DNA of 64,000 nt from Anticarsia gemmatalis. Its lineage: Eukaryota > Arthropoda > Insecta > Lepidoptera > Erebidae. Below the pieces are notes generated by a model. It made no database searches. It saw only the letters and a list, made by a program, of their open reading frames with translations, and was not told the DNA's origin. The DNA lies in the NCBI RefSeq assembly GCF_050436995.1, contig NC_134747.1, positions 9,307,501 through 9,371,500 of the forward strand, read 5' to 3'. Position numbers and translations under genes: made by a program. Below, in pieces: positions 11,301-23,315 of the stretch. Numbering within the stretch: position 1 is the first letter of the stretch; every line of letters begins with the position of its first letter.

Positions 11301-14300
11301 AACGAATACAACGTTCATTGCAATAACAACAGTTTTTGCCTATGTTTAAAATATTATTGCAGAGTTACAAGAAATTCGTCGTGAGCTATTTGGCAATAAA
11401 TACCCCATAGAAAAAGATGTAGCAAAGCAAAAACGACTACTTTTTATGGGCATTTGAATTCGCTGGACCAACATTCATGGTATTCATGGTATACAAACGA
11501 CATAGACATACAACTTCAATCTTACCTCAAACTCCTCATATCGTGTTATATTAGAGAAACACGAATGTTATCGTGTATTTTATTAGATTTTACAAAGACG
11601 GTTTATGTTCAAGGACGTGTAAAACTAGTTAAACATGTACGTTTTCTCCATGAAAATTGATTAATTGTACACACTTCCTCCTTTCCTTCTAACTAGCAGA
11701 TACTAGTCATTCAAGGTCTCATTACTCATTATTGCTTGGTTACCATTTTTATGGGCACCAATTGTGGTTTTTCAATTTATTGTTTATAGAAAATAGATAC
11801 GGACCTATATATTTTTATTTATAAGTATGTAATTATTTCAAACCTGTGAATGAATACCATATTATTTCTTTAATAGACATATCAACAGCAGCTATTTAGC
11901 TAAGCTATCCCACATTTTTTTTGCCGATATTATTCCAATGGCCCGGAAACTAAAAAACTTTTGTCATTATAAATTCCAAGCTCACTGCACTTGCTTTTGC
12001 GTACCTAGATAAGCGAATTTTATTATTCTTATTAACTTAGGTAATATAGTAGGTAATATCTTAAGCCCTAGATCTTTAGTTAAGACCCCTAGTAAGTATT
12101 TAATTCTACATAATTATTCGGTAATTCTAAGTCAAATTAGAAGTGTCATACTCGCGACTTACTTAAGCTGTCATTTGTCGAGGTGGTTGTTTGCACACTC
12201 ACGTGTCCGTGTAACCGGCAATTTCACCTATTATATGTCAGCTGTGGCAAATGGCAACGTCCTTTTTCCTTACAAAAGACTTCATTATATTTAATCATCA
12301 TCATTTAAACTTAATTTACTACGAAACGAACTCTGTATCTAGGTCTAAATTCTATAATGTTGCGTTTCTAGAGAAGCTATTTCCAACGCCAGATAACTTT
12401 GTTGAACATAACTGAAGCTTGAGAAGCTTCATAAAGTTATGCATTGGAGGATGCTGGAGGACCTACCACAAGTAAATGTGTAATGAAGATCAGACAAATA
12501 ACTTTTTCTTTTATAAAACTTGAATTATTTTGTTTAAAGTATCTAGTTAGTTTTGTAAACTTACGAGGTGTAGGAGATCTTCGGTGCCTATGTTGCTGGT
12601 CGTGCAGTTGCCGGAAGGTGCCGTTTATTCGATGGATGGCCAGGTCATGTGGTGACGTGAACACTCTCCCGCCGAGGGCTCCAAGTCCTAGGCTGTCTAG
12701 AAGATGTTCGAAACCCTGCAAAAAGATAAATATTATCTCGTTAGTTTTTATCTTCGGATTATTTTTTATAGAAATGAGAACTAGGACTATGTGCATTATT
12801 TTATTGATCTGCTTCTAGACTCTTACAAGATATTGACAGCATATCGTCCGTCGCTTAGGAAATTAAAAATTCAATTGTATGTTTACATGCGGTTGGTTAC
12901 AAGATTTTATACATCCATTCTTATTTATCAGCAAACCGAAATCATACAAAATTAATCAATTAGTAAACAAGGCATTTGTACTGCCCATTAATTTTCCAAA
13001 CAGACAAGTCAAGTTGAAGGGCGAACGTGTACAGTTTTGATAAATATTGATAATGCAATGCCTAATCTGTATAGGTAGTTCGCTGAAATTTTGCTAATGA
13101 TCCACGTATATTTCTAGTCATAAAAAGATTATAAATCGTAAAGATATGATTATTATAATATGTGACAGTCGATAGAATGCGACAAAAGTATAGATGGAAA
13201 ATATAATTTGGTAAAACGTGGTTTTTAGAGCTGATTGTGTATTCCACTCACCTACTCCCATTTTTATTTGAAGTACACAACACAACTTGAGTATAAAGAG
13301 ATAAACTACTGGTCACATAACACACTGCTGAATGATTAAATCAGCTTTCCCAAGGACAATAAATTACTCGATATTTGTATTACAAAAAAGTTATCTTGAC
13401 ATTCCCTTCTAATTTAAGATCCTCAAAAAAATGTGTCTCAGAAATATTTTCTCAGCTAAAAGAAAAACTCAGGAAATTAAGTTGGTGCCTTAATTTTGTC
13501 GTTTTATTTAAATTGTTTGCCTTAACAATAGTTGTTAGTAATTGTTTTTTAATTAAATAGTTACCGAATGATTAAGAACCTATTAATGTTTTCCTTAAAA
13601 AAGTAAAACACAAAACACAGCGATAAGGGTCTACACAATTTCAAGGTAACTTACTATAATGGATAGATATATTTTAATGACTCACGAAATCATTGTTAAA
13701 TTTATAAAAAACATTATCAGTCTCCCAGCTAGGTGTATCGTATTGCTCACGAATATGGTAAGTCTAATTTTTAACATTGTGTACCTAGTGCAAGTACTAC
13801 CGATGACGATGGAATGCGCATGATGACAGGCGTTTGATGGATATTTTTACATTCCTGACAATGTAAACACTAAAAAGTATTGATAACTAGGCTTTTCATT
13901 TTTGATAATCTAATTAATCAATTGGTGTAAGTAATTTTAGCCTGAAAACTTTATTACCTTTATCTAACGTCGCAGAAAAGTTGCAAGTAGTCTGACGTGT
14001 CTGTGACTCGCTATGCACGCATGGTTGCTACTGCCTATGTTCTATGTAAGTGCAACTTGTCATAGGCCTTATAGGCTCTAACTAGTGGATACGTTATTTT
14101 TTCATGACAGTCTCTTAAGACCACACGCTAGTTACATTTGACATCGGCAAGCTACCACATCCGGCTGTTTTCGGCTTATTTCCTTTTGATTATAATGTTT
14201 TTATAGATATCTATCGCTAACACTATCTGTATAATATTTTAATTGGTGACGTTGCATAATGTACTCGCTAACACACTATAACGTGGAGCCATGTTTTAGA

Positions 14301-17300
14301 AGAGCGTAGACCACTGTTGTTCCGTGGCGTAGAAGATAATAAAAATAGGAGAGAGTTTCAGAGTTTTTATTTATTTAAAACCGATCTTTTGATTTACAAA
14401 TTTGTAATATCTTCGACATGTTTAATATTTTTTAACGATGAATCGAAAGTATAGACACCTAATTTGTTGTCAGTAACTGTCAAACGCATGGTTAGCTGTG
14501 ACTGTATCGATTGTGACATAAATATAGTTATATCATTTGTCTTCTTTAGCTTCCTGACATTATAATCTAATAATTATTTGATAAGATAATATGTACAATG
14601 TCCTTATCTTTCTATTGTGAAAATTAGTTAAATAGGAAGAGAAGCGCGATTGATGTAAACATATGCAATGAATACTGTTACAATACATAACATTATAAAT
14701 ATTTACAAATAACTGTTTGTTTATAAAATACTTTCGGGAAGCATTTCCATTGCGATAGCGACAATTTACAAGGGAAAGATTCTCTGTCATACGTGCAGCC
14801 TACATACTTCTATCAAAAATAAAGTCACTAACATTTGATCGAAAAAACACATCGAATGCAACACCAACAAAAGTCAGAGGTGATGTATAATCGGAACATA
14901 GTTCCTCAATTACAAATTATCTTATTTTAATTAAGGACAATTTACCATTATTATTTATTATTTACGGCCGACTATCGAGAAATTTTGTATTGACATCTAA
15001 TCCGCGCCTCTGAAGGACGTCTTAAAAACTATTTTGGCAGTACATTTTAAATGTCAAACTTTCGATAGTCGACAGCACCAACTGTAGAGATATGGAGCTA
15101 CTGTTTTCATATTTTACTATGTTGTTTATAGTATGTACTATGTCAATCTGTTTTGAGACTATATTAATAGCGGTTATGACGAATCCCTCTAGCCTTGTTT
15201 ATTAAGTGCCTTCATAACAGTGAGAGTACCCTTAGAAGGCAAAAAGAAGTTGGCTGATTTGATGTTTCCGGCAATGTGTCATTATAATTTAGCCTTGAGA
15301 ACAAAGGTACTTTGAATATTGTGGCCACTAGAATTACTCAACTATAAGAGGTTTATATGTTTAATACTGATATACAAATTACCAAATACTCGATAAGTAA
15401 TCGTTTGGTATCATATACATCCATACTATTCTATACTGCAAAAGTCTGTTTGTTTGGCTGCCGGCAATGCTTTCGCTGAATTGAATTTGAGGAAATTTTG
15501 CGAAAATTTATGCTACATGGGCATTAGCATAAATTTAAGGCCTGTGATCAAACTAAGGGAAACGTTTTTTAAAAATCAACATTAGGTGTTGATATTTGCG
15601 GCTGAAATAAATAGGTATACCTTATGCCTAGCCGCGCAGGTCAGACAGTAACTGTAAAATATAATAAACTCGTAGCAATAAGAAGGCTTTAAGAAAAACT
15701 TTTTTTGTGAAGAAGCATTGCCACTTATTACAAGCCGTAGCCCGGAGAAAGAAAACAAATTTTTAATGCGAACATTTTTTTTTGCACATTTAAGAAGACT
15801 ACCGTCAGTCTGATTTACTTATTGCATATTGTTCGATTGATGTCATCGAGTAAATATCCAAGTAATTGACACAAGAAAGTTAGATATCTTGTGGCGATAT
15901 AAGTCGATCGAGACATATTTAAGTATCGGTCTTTGAACTACTATATCTAAGATATCGACGGAAACATATTTTAATCGATGTTCATATAAAATCTCGTGTA
16001 ACTAACTTACTTCTACGGTTATTGGAAGTGAAGTAAACCATATTCCTTAATAAGTTGTATAATACAACTTGACTGACCTAAATAAGGATAACTAGATCGT
16101 TTGTGTTTCTAGCATAGATATCTGAATAATCTGATTTATGAGGTTACAAGGCCTGTTATTTCTATCTAAGAACACATATATCTCTTACTTATTAAAGCAA
16201 AGTTTTCCGGCGGGAAAAAAGCACTCATAACGTAATTACTTTGTGAAAACAAAAGTGTTTAAATTTATTCAAAGTACCCGCAGATATCACTGCACTCAAT
16301 TTCCTCATTACCTGCTTCGGATCTAATAATTAACAAATCGCAATTATACTACGAGTTTTAGCAATAAAATGGTATCGACCACGTGCGGAAGCTACGTAAC
16401 AACTAACAAGCAATGCCTGAATACCGTCGTGTGTTTACGTCAGTATTGGTTCAGAGGCAACGGACCGGAGGACAGGAACTACGTTTGTTGACAATTCCAA
16501 GCATTGATTGCATCGAAAGAATGCTGAATGCTGTCAAACATTTGGTTACGTCATTGAAGAATTTCGTCAGTGGAAAGTAGTGAAAACTATCTATTGGATA
16601 GTAATTTTTTAAATGAAATTTTACTTTTTTCACATAATCTCCACATCTAAATTATGATTTACGTATACCTACTACGGTCTGAACTTGTTCCTGAACTTTC
16701 AAAAATATCCGGCACTAGATAATAGCAAAAATTAGATAGTTGTATGTTATAGTTATAAGTTCTATTATCTATTCTTCCTCTCCTGGGTCTAAATTATTAT
16801 CTTAGAGATACAATTAATAAATATCTTAATTAAATAAAAAGAGGTGGAGTAAATGACCAGTTAGCTAATATATTATGTAATCAGAATCTTGTTCCTTGTC
16901 TTCATTTATGGAGACGTCCATGTTTTGCTGCTAGCGATCATTTTATGGCGTGATCCGGCGTTAATATTCATGTAAACTGTTTTTAACGTCACTGAATTAA
17001 GCCATAGATTACTACATACTCAATATATTTATGCACAATTAAGAAAACCATTGCCGTAAAGACAGAATTGATGTGGTGTGGATGAACACATTATCAAACA
17101 GAGATGAGTTGCAGCAAAATGCATCCTGTGCTACGAAGAAAAACATAACAGTCCGAGATAAAAGATGAATGAGAATCTCAAACTCATATTGTATATGTTA
17201 CTGTAAAAGCCCGGACTGTGGTAAATCCTAAGATTTTCCGGTATATCCTAAGATTTACCAACTCTCAATGGTAAAAGTCCGAACAATCCTTTTATTTCGA

Positions 17301-19603
17301 ACTTTTACCCCTATTCACTTGGTAAATCTTAGGATATACCTCAAGGGCAGGTAAATGTAGGTAATATAAAATAATTTTATAGTTATAAAGAAGGAGTTTT
17401 GGGCAAACCGACAAGGGTAGGTTAGGTTAGAAGGCTGAGGTGGGAGCGAGCGAAGCGAAGCTCCCACCTCAGCCTTCGTGGTTATTTTTTTTAAACCACC
17501 CAGAAGGAGGAGCCCCGCGAAGCGGGGCTCCGGCGACATCTTCAAACTCTCATTATAACTATATTACGGCATATAATTATATCCCTAGCAATATCATTAT
17601 ATTACGGCTCAAACACATGATAATCAACTTTTACCGTGTCGTTATGTAAATCCTAAGATTTGCCAATTAAATGGTGGTAAAAGTTCGAAATAAAAGAACG
17701 TTCGGACTTTTACCATTGAGAGTTGGTAAATCTTAGGTTTTACCGGAAAATCTTAGGATATACCACAGTTCGGGCTTTTACAGTAACATATACAATCTTG
17801 GGAATTCACGCATGTCACAGATATTAGACAAAACGTATTTTTATGAAATTTGACAATGATCCACCTCACATAGTACCTACGTTCTTCAAAACATCTGTTA
17901 GCGTTCATGCTATGTGTTTATCTTTTGAGTGGGAGAACAATACCCGCAGGCGTAATTTTTCGCAGTTTTATGTACTCGACAAATTAAGAAATAAAAGTCG
18001 AGAGTGCCATAATTATGTATGGCCTGTACGCAACTTGTATGCGCTTATGCAGTGATTGAAACTCATACAATACGATTAATTGTGACTTTCGTCGTAGTGC
18101 ATTGTTCTGCCCAGCCACCTGATGGACTATTTGATTTGATCTAATAATCGTGGAACGTGTTTCATTATCCTCTCACGGTAATCGACTTTAGTGTTTGCTA
18201 TTTAATGTTTATGTGAATGATAATAATGCATGCCGCTGTTGTTCAACCTTTCTTTTCTTACTCCTATGTTTGTATAATAAAATGGCGTCACTCATATTCA
18301 GTCCATCACATGTCAACATACTTACACCTGTCAAAATAATTAATGTGTAGGTCATATTTTATTTATAGTTCCGGGTATCGAACCACAAATCTATCGATGG
18401 CTCTTTACAACTGTGCCATAAGAGTCAGTCGTAAATGATTATGAGTCAGGTTATGTTATAACCGAAACCATAGACGACAATAGGATCATATTAACGATTT
18501 TATTCTGATTGAATAATATAAAAACTCAGTGTAAACAAAGTAATTAAGTAAGCACATACATTTACTTAAGGCTTCAACAAACAATAGCTTAAGTAATATT
18601 ATGATTTTAATGAATTATAATGAGGTGTGTTTAATAAAGAAATAATAAACATTTCAATACTTAGTGATTCTATCCAAAATGATTATTTAAGTAAAGACAA
18701 TGTCCTATATATATTCTGCGCACTTATCAAGTGATTTAATCCCCAAAGGGATATGAATCTAGGACTTCCTTTTCCGCAATTACGAGCATATTCCCAGTCG
18801 AAGAAGGCGTCCAGTTTATAAGACAAATATACGTTATAAATGACACAAAGTCGATGTGTAAAATGTATATTTAATACGACGATTAATAATACCACGAGTC
18901 ACCATACATAGTAATGCATTCAAACAAACTATTCAAACAATAAGATGACTGATGTTTTGAGACAACGCTTAGCGCTGAGAACTAGATACAAAATAATAAT
19001 ATGCCACAAGTAGTCGGATTCATTTCCAAATTTAGTTCAAATTAGCAGCTATCAATAAAGCGGTGGATTTAACTAAATATTGATAAGAGCGATAAGGAAA
19101 CCTGTAATGCCAAATACAAATAGTGAAGTTGAATTTAAGTTCGATGAACTTCCGTTTACGAAACTGGGAAAGATGTCCAGGAACATGAAAATTTACACAG
19201 CTATAAATCAGCAACATGTTTCTTCGTCGTGTGTGTTCAATGAGAAAGTCAACAAAAGCATCACAATTGTATCTAGTAAAGTAAATACAAACGTACCAAT
19301 ATCGAAACATATTAATTAAATAGCCATTTTTTTATTCCACCTCATAATGTTAAACCGGTGGTGGTCGTACACGCGAAGTAGCACGTTGATATTTACTGTA
19401 AACCTCGTTGAAAAAGAAAATAATGGACTTACCTCGAATGTGATGACGCCTTTATCTCCGTATTTATTGAATATCTTGTCAATGAAGTACTGTTCGGCGG
19501 GCAGGGTATTGTTCAGCTCGTTGTCGATCGTTTGGATAGTTTGGATGTCTACGGCGCTGGCGAGCGTCGCCGCCAGGACTACGACGGCGCACGGTGTCAA
19601 CAT
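8363..19603 (-). CDS. LIV-1 subfamily ZIP (SLC39) zinc transporter, ZIP5/6/10-like
   Basis: Imports zinc, possibly other divalent metals, into the cytosol. Four coding exons join in consistent phase: 19603-19433, 12715-12565, 9632-9438 and 9279-8363, giving 477 residues. Residues 1-17 form a signal peptide. Residues about 40-75 (KIFNKYGDKGVITFE then GFEHLLDSLGLGALGG) span the first junction and match the LIV-1 ectodomain start. The PAL-type motif CPALVYQL is at 146-153, with cysteines at 116 and 158. The last exon holds the whole membrane domain: a short His loop GGHSHSH at about 272-278, the metal-site helices with HNLTDG (His330, Asn331, Asp334) and HELPHE (359-364). Start choice: it is the first ATG, is followed by a signal peptide, and lies in a GC-rich promoter-like zone. 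The HELPHELGDF form favours ZIP5/6/10 or ZIP4/12 over ZIP8/14, which carry Glu at the first position. The ectodomain is far shorter than in Drosophila Foi as I recall it. Confidence 0.9.
9639..12564. other. Intron between ZIP coding exons 2 and 3
   Basis: About 2.9 kb of AT-rich sequence. I see no additional coding exon, tRNA or intact mobile element. Reading frames at 10375-10611, 10512-10718 and 11454-11660 are unsupported. Confidence 0.5.
14969..15072 (-). repeat. Short inverted-repeat element, copy 1 of 2
   Basis: About 104 bp bounded by CGACTATCGA at one end and its reverse complement TCGATAGTCG at the other. The inner block GTTTGACATTTAAAATGTAC on the minus strand is identical to one at 32755-32872, and both copies then carry a CAGAGGCGC- or TAGAGGCGC-like block. 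Likely a MITE. Confidence 0.55.
17188..17796. mobile_element. 609-bp element with long terminal inverted repeats
   Basis: Both ends read ATTGTATATGTTACTGTAAA inward. The inverted arms extend about 155 bp (17188-17343 and 17645-17796) with scattered mismatches. Each arm repeats the unit GGTAAATCTTAGGATTTACC and its variants several times, so the arms can also fold on themselves. There is no transposase sequence. The spacer contains the unrelated hairpin element at 17391-17537, apparently a later insertion. Non-autonomous DNA transposon or foldback element of unknown superfamily. Confidence 0.75.
17391..17537 (+). repeat. GC-hairpin element, copy 1 (with extra 44-nt hairpin)
   Basis: Begins AAGGAGTTTTGGGCAAACCG, then GGTAGGTTAGGTTAG, and ends with GGCTCCGGCGAC. 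It holds two hairpins: 17432-17475, with a perfect 16-bp stem, and 17509-17531, with stem GGAGCCCC/GGGGCTCC. Both loops contain GCGAAGC. The same unit occurs at 24843-24949 without the first hairpin. It is nested in the element at 17188-17796. Family unknown to me. Confidence 0.75.
18360..18425 (-). repeat. tRNA-like SINE remnant
   Basis: On the minus strand GTGGTTCGATACCCGG resembles an RNA polymerase III B box (GGTTCGANTCC), preceded about 40 bp upstream by an A-box-like stretch. No intact tail, so only a fragment. Confidence 0.3.
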
Positions 19604-19760
19604 GGTCGCGACTGAGTGTCCGCGCCTGCGCCCGAGAGCGGTGCGCCGGCGGCTGTCCCGCGCCTCCGCACCACACTATCAGCCGATCAGACTCAACACC
19701 GCTCCGTGCGACGTGATAATGTGACGCGTCGGGTGGCGCTCGCGCTTCCACACACACGCC
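19604..19760 (-). promoter_or_regulatory. GC-rich 5' flank of ZIP transporter
   Basis: About 150 bp rich in CpG immediately upstream of the ZIP start codon, in contrast to the AT-rich surroundings. Probably the 5' UTR and core promoter. The 124- and 125-codon frames on both strands here are a by-product of high GC with few stop codons. Confidence 0.45.
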
Positions 19761-19926
19761 GCTCTTTTGTTTATAAATTTGTTTGAAAATAGCAATAATA
19801 TAATCGCGGATAAAATTAAATGCTTGACGACGCCGAGGGAACGTGTTTGTCACTTGAGGTCAGGTATGCGTCTGCGACTCTGCGCTGACTTTCACCCGTC
19901 GCTCTCTGGAGGCTCTGAGGCCGGTT

Positions 19927-20940
19927 GTGGACACCGTTACTGATAATAAGGTGTATTTACGTACTGACTGGTATCGAGAAAATCTTACTATTATAGTATT
20001 GAATGGCGGAGAGGTAGACTGTTATCAGAGTCTGTCCTTGCCGGGTGATCCCCGTGACGTGGAAAACTGGATACGGTTTAGTGGTTGCAGTGAATGGAGC
20101 GCTGCTCGACTACTTACTGCTGAAAAATAAACCTCAAGTACGAATTTATACATCAACTTATTTACTAATCATATCTAAAAGATATTTTAACATGTAAGCA
20201 GTAGTATCGTGGAAGTCAACAAATAAACGTAAATTGTTGTGTTAGTAGTACTCGTTCATTCATAACTTATTTTATCGTTTGTACATAAGGGTTTGGTTTT
20301 ATTTCGCAGATACTGTTCATTATGTATACGAAAACACTTGCTGAGTTAATAAATACATTCATTAGATAAACTTCCTTCTTACGTCGCGCGTAGATGCGAA
20401 ACGGTGTCTTTTGTTTTTGCGAAGATGAATGTCAATTTTCGGTCGCACTATGCCATTGTCACACCGGTCACGCGTCACTTACGCATCGCGATTGTTAATC
20501 ATATCTAGGCAGTGTTCCTAGATTCTTACAAAGGTTTAATGCGACAAAGAAGCGAGTATTATGTAGATTCATTGAGTTATTATGTAAGTTTTGTTGTAAA
20601 ATAATAGTATTACATAATATTGTAGGTCAAGCACTCGAGGAGACAGTGGCGATCGGTTACGGCAAGTAAACAAAGGTAGAGTGGTTTCAGTAACTTACTG
20701 TAAGAACTCTCACTGTAGATAAAAAGTATAAAGATTTATTAACGTGCCAGTACCTTGATATCGTGCTGGTACAAGTGTACGAAGGTAATTAGAAAGTCAG
20801 TCACAGATCAATGGTTAAATTTGCCGACGCGACGTGTTATAGGTAATGAGGCATTTAGGCCAAAAATCTTTATTGAAACTTTGAGAGAGGTTCCTGTATA
20901 GATAGACTAAATTATTTTTTTACTTACGTCTTTATTAGGT
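19927..20940. other. Upstream flank of ZIP gene, no gene recognised
   Basis: Contains a 67-codon frame (19927-20130) without start-context or family support. No mobile element recognised before the foldback element begins at 20946. Confidence 0.45.
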
Positions 20941-20945
20941 ATATA

Positions 20946-22484
20946 CAGGGTGTGGCGTAAATAATGGATAATCCTTTACCAGCGGATGGGCGACCACCCA
21001 AATGATCTAAATATCAAAATTTACCTCTGGCACAAGTATCATAGTTTTTGAGATTATGACCATTTTGTGTGTTTTTTAAGAAAGCGATTTAGGCTCGTTC
21101 TTTTTAATGCTGTGATCACAATTTGAGGCTTTTTTTAAATCGGTTTTTTGCAAATAAATCCTGAATAGATGTGCTATTGAATCTACAATCTTGTTTTGTT
21201 ATTAGTACTTGTTTTTTATTTTAATTATGCATTCAAAGTTGAATTTTATAATCTTTCACAACATTTGTGCAACTTTGAGCACTTGTGGTGAAAAAAAAAT
21301 GTATGGTGGCTTTACTGCCCACGCCATAAATAATTTCTAAATTTTATTAGAATTCTAAATTGGTATAACATGCAGCATTAATACCGATTATTGTCAAAAT
21401 ATTACAAAGAACTTAAATTATTAACACTTTTGCCGGTCGACTAATTTTATTTTATCAGCGCGTTTAAGCTAAGTTTGCTTTCAAATATTCATGTTTATAG
21501 GGTTATTACACTATTAAAGATTATTTAGATGATAAAAAAGCTTGGAACTGTGCTGCTTCTACCAAGTCTATTTCAAAATAATGTATAACAATTTGATGAA
21601 AAATGATTTTTTTGTCAACAGAGTAGTTCTCTTTAGATTTCTAATTATCTTTATTATTTGAATAGTATTTGTGTTTTGTATTTCTTTTTTTTTTCAACAC
21701 TGCACACAAGTGTTCAAAGTTGCACAAAAGTGTTGAAAAAGTATAAAATTTAACTTTGAATGCATAGTTTAAATAAAAGACAAGTAGTAATAACAAAAAA
21801 AGATATTAGGTTCAATAGCACATCAATTTAGGATTTATTTCCAAAAAATTTTAGCCATTATGTGTGTTTAAGAAAGCAATTTACGCTCGTACTTTTTGGT
21901 GCTGTGATCACAAATTAAGACTTTTTTTAAATCCGTGTTTTGCAATTAAATCCTGAATAGATGTGCTTAGTGTGAAAAAATAAAATTAGTCGACTGGCAA
22001 AAGTGTTAATAATTTAAGTTCTTTGTAATATTTTGACAATAATCGGTATTAATGCTGCATGTTATACCAATTTAGAATTCTAATAAAATTTAGAAATTAT
22101 TTATGGCGTGGGCAGTAAAGCCACCATACATTTTTTTTTCACCACAAGTGCTCAAAGTTGCACAAATGTTGTGAAAGATTATAAAATTCAACTTTGAATG
22201 CATAATTAAAATAAAAAACAAGTAGTAATAACAAAACAAGATTGTAGATTCAATAGCACATCTATTCAGGATTTATTTGCAAAAAACCGATTTAAAAAAA
22301 GCCTCAAATTGTGATCACAGCATTAAAAAGAACGAGCTTAAATCGCTTTCTTAAAAAACACACAAAATGGCCAAAATCTCAAAAACTATGATACTTGTGC
22401 CAGAGGTAAATTTTGATATTTAGATCAGTTGGGTTGTCGCCCATCCGCTGGTAAAGGATTATCCATTATTTACGCCACACCCTG
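20946..22484. mobile_element. 1.54-kb foldback DNA element with about 510-bp inverted arms
   Basis: The outer ends are CAGGGTGTGGCGTAAATAAT and its exact inverse, flanked on both sides by TATA (20942-20945 and 22485-22488), consistent with a TA or TATA target duplication. Arms 20946-21455 and 21976-22484 are nearly identical, with only scattered mismatches over about 510 bp. The spacer of about 520 bp contains more worn pieces of the arms: 21714-21845 resembles 22143-22275, and 21852-21967 resembles 21058-21180. No transposase reading frame is visible. Non-autonomous and recently amplified, judging by the arm identity. Confidence 0.85.
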
Positions 22485-22489
22485 TATAT

Positions 22490-23315
22490 GTACAATTGTA
22501 CATGACTTATACCACTTTAAACTAAATGCTGGTTGGTTGATTCCTCATTACCAGTGTATTACTATTCATAGTGTTGTGGAGTATGATCAACATTTTCAGT
22601 TTCGGAAAATTTCAGGAACCGCGCGGGTGTGGAACGTACTCTCTGCATCGTATCTGATGCGTCGGAAAAACGTATTCGTTCAATTGGCCTGTTAGGACAC
22701 ATCAGTGTACTGATTTGAATATTATAAACATTACACGATATAAAAATACTACGTATTTACTATAGATAGCATTAGGTAAGTGTTTAGTGTTATTGCTATT
22801 GTTCTAACATCCAATGATAAGAAAATCGAAAGAGTAATCCTTCCTTGATCATTATTTGTAAAATTCGCTGATAAGCAATGTTTTCTACAGTGTACTAAAC
22901 AAATAATGTAAACACTTAAATTGAGATGTTAATTACTTAATTGCGAAACCTACTAGGTAAATCGATTTTAATGAGATTCGGCAGTCATTAAAACATTTTT
23001 TTCCGGAAAATATTATCAGGTTTATGAAAAGAAGTTAGTTATATTTAAATTGTTTTCTTTTCAGTTAATACCTAGCGACTATATTATTATACAGGGTGTG
23101 TGGTATGTAGCAAATATTAAACACCTAGGTTAGATCACATTTATTACAATGAAACGTGTTATTTTATTTAATCTAAGTTATGAACACCATTTAAACACTA
23201 TTAAGTAACGAATAGAGGGTTTCTTTAAATATTTAGATAAGAAGCTTACTAAATTTATGATATCAGATAGGCTTATTCCATTTATATTTATTTTAAAGAC
23301 TAGATAGATAAGTAA
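22490..23315. other. Spacer with one foldback-end-like fragment
   Basis: At 23090-23103 the sequence TACAGGGTGTGTGG resembles one terminus of the element at 20946-22484 but no partner end is seen. The 88-codon frame at 22429-22695 starts inside that element and is not a gene. Confidence 0.35.

Larger units (their letters stand above)
12716..19432. other. First ZIP intron (6.7 kb) with two inverted-repeat elements
   Basis: Between coding exons 1 and 2. It contains the short repeat at 14969-15072, the 609-bp inverted-repeat element at 17188-17796 with a nested hairpin element, and a tRNA-like SINE remnant near 18360-18425. The sequence around 15430-15760 begins like a worn Helitron (TCTATACTGCAAAAGTCTG) but I could not find its other end. 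Otherwise featureless. Confidence 0.5.

Noticed and set aside
17400..17435. Telomere or subtelomere insertion suggested by GGTTAGGTTAG
   Set aside because: Only about two units, identical in both element copies, so it belongs to the element and not to a telomere array.
19347..19853. Frames of 124-125 codons on both strands near the ZIP start
   Set aside because: Produced by the GC-rich 5' region. Only the minus-strand frame carrying the signal peptide fits the splice phases and the ZIP ectodomain.
22429..22695. 88-codon + strand frame
   Set aside because: Starts within the right arm of the foldback element and runs into spacer; no protein family.
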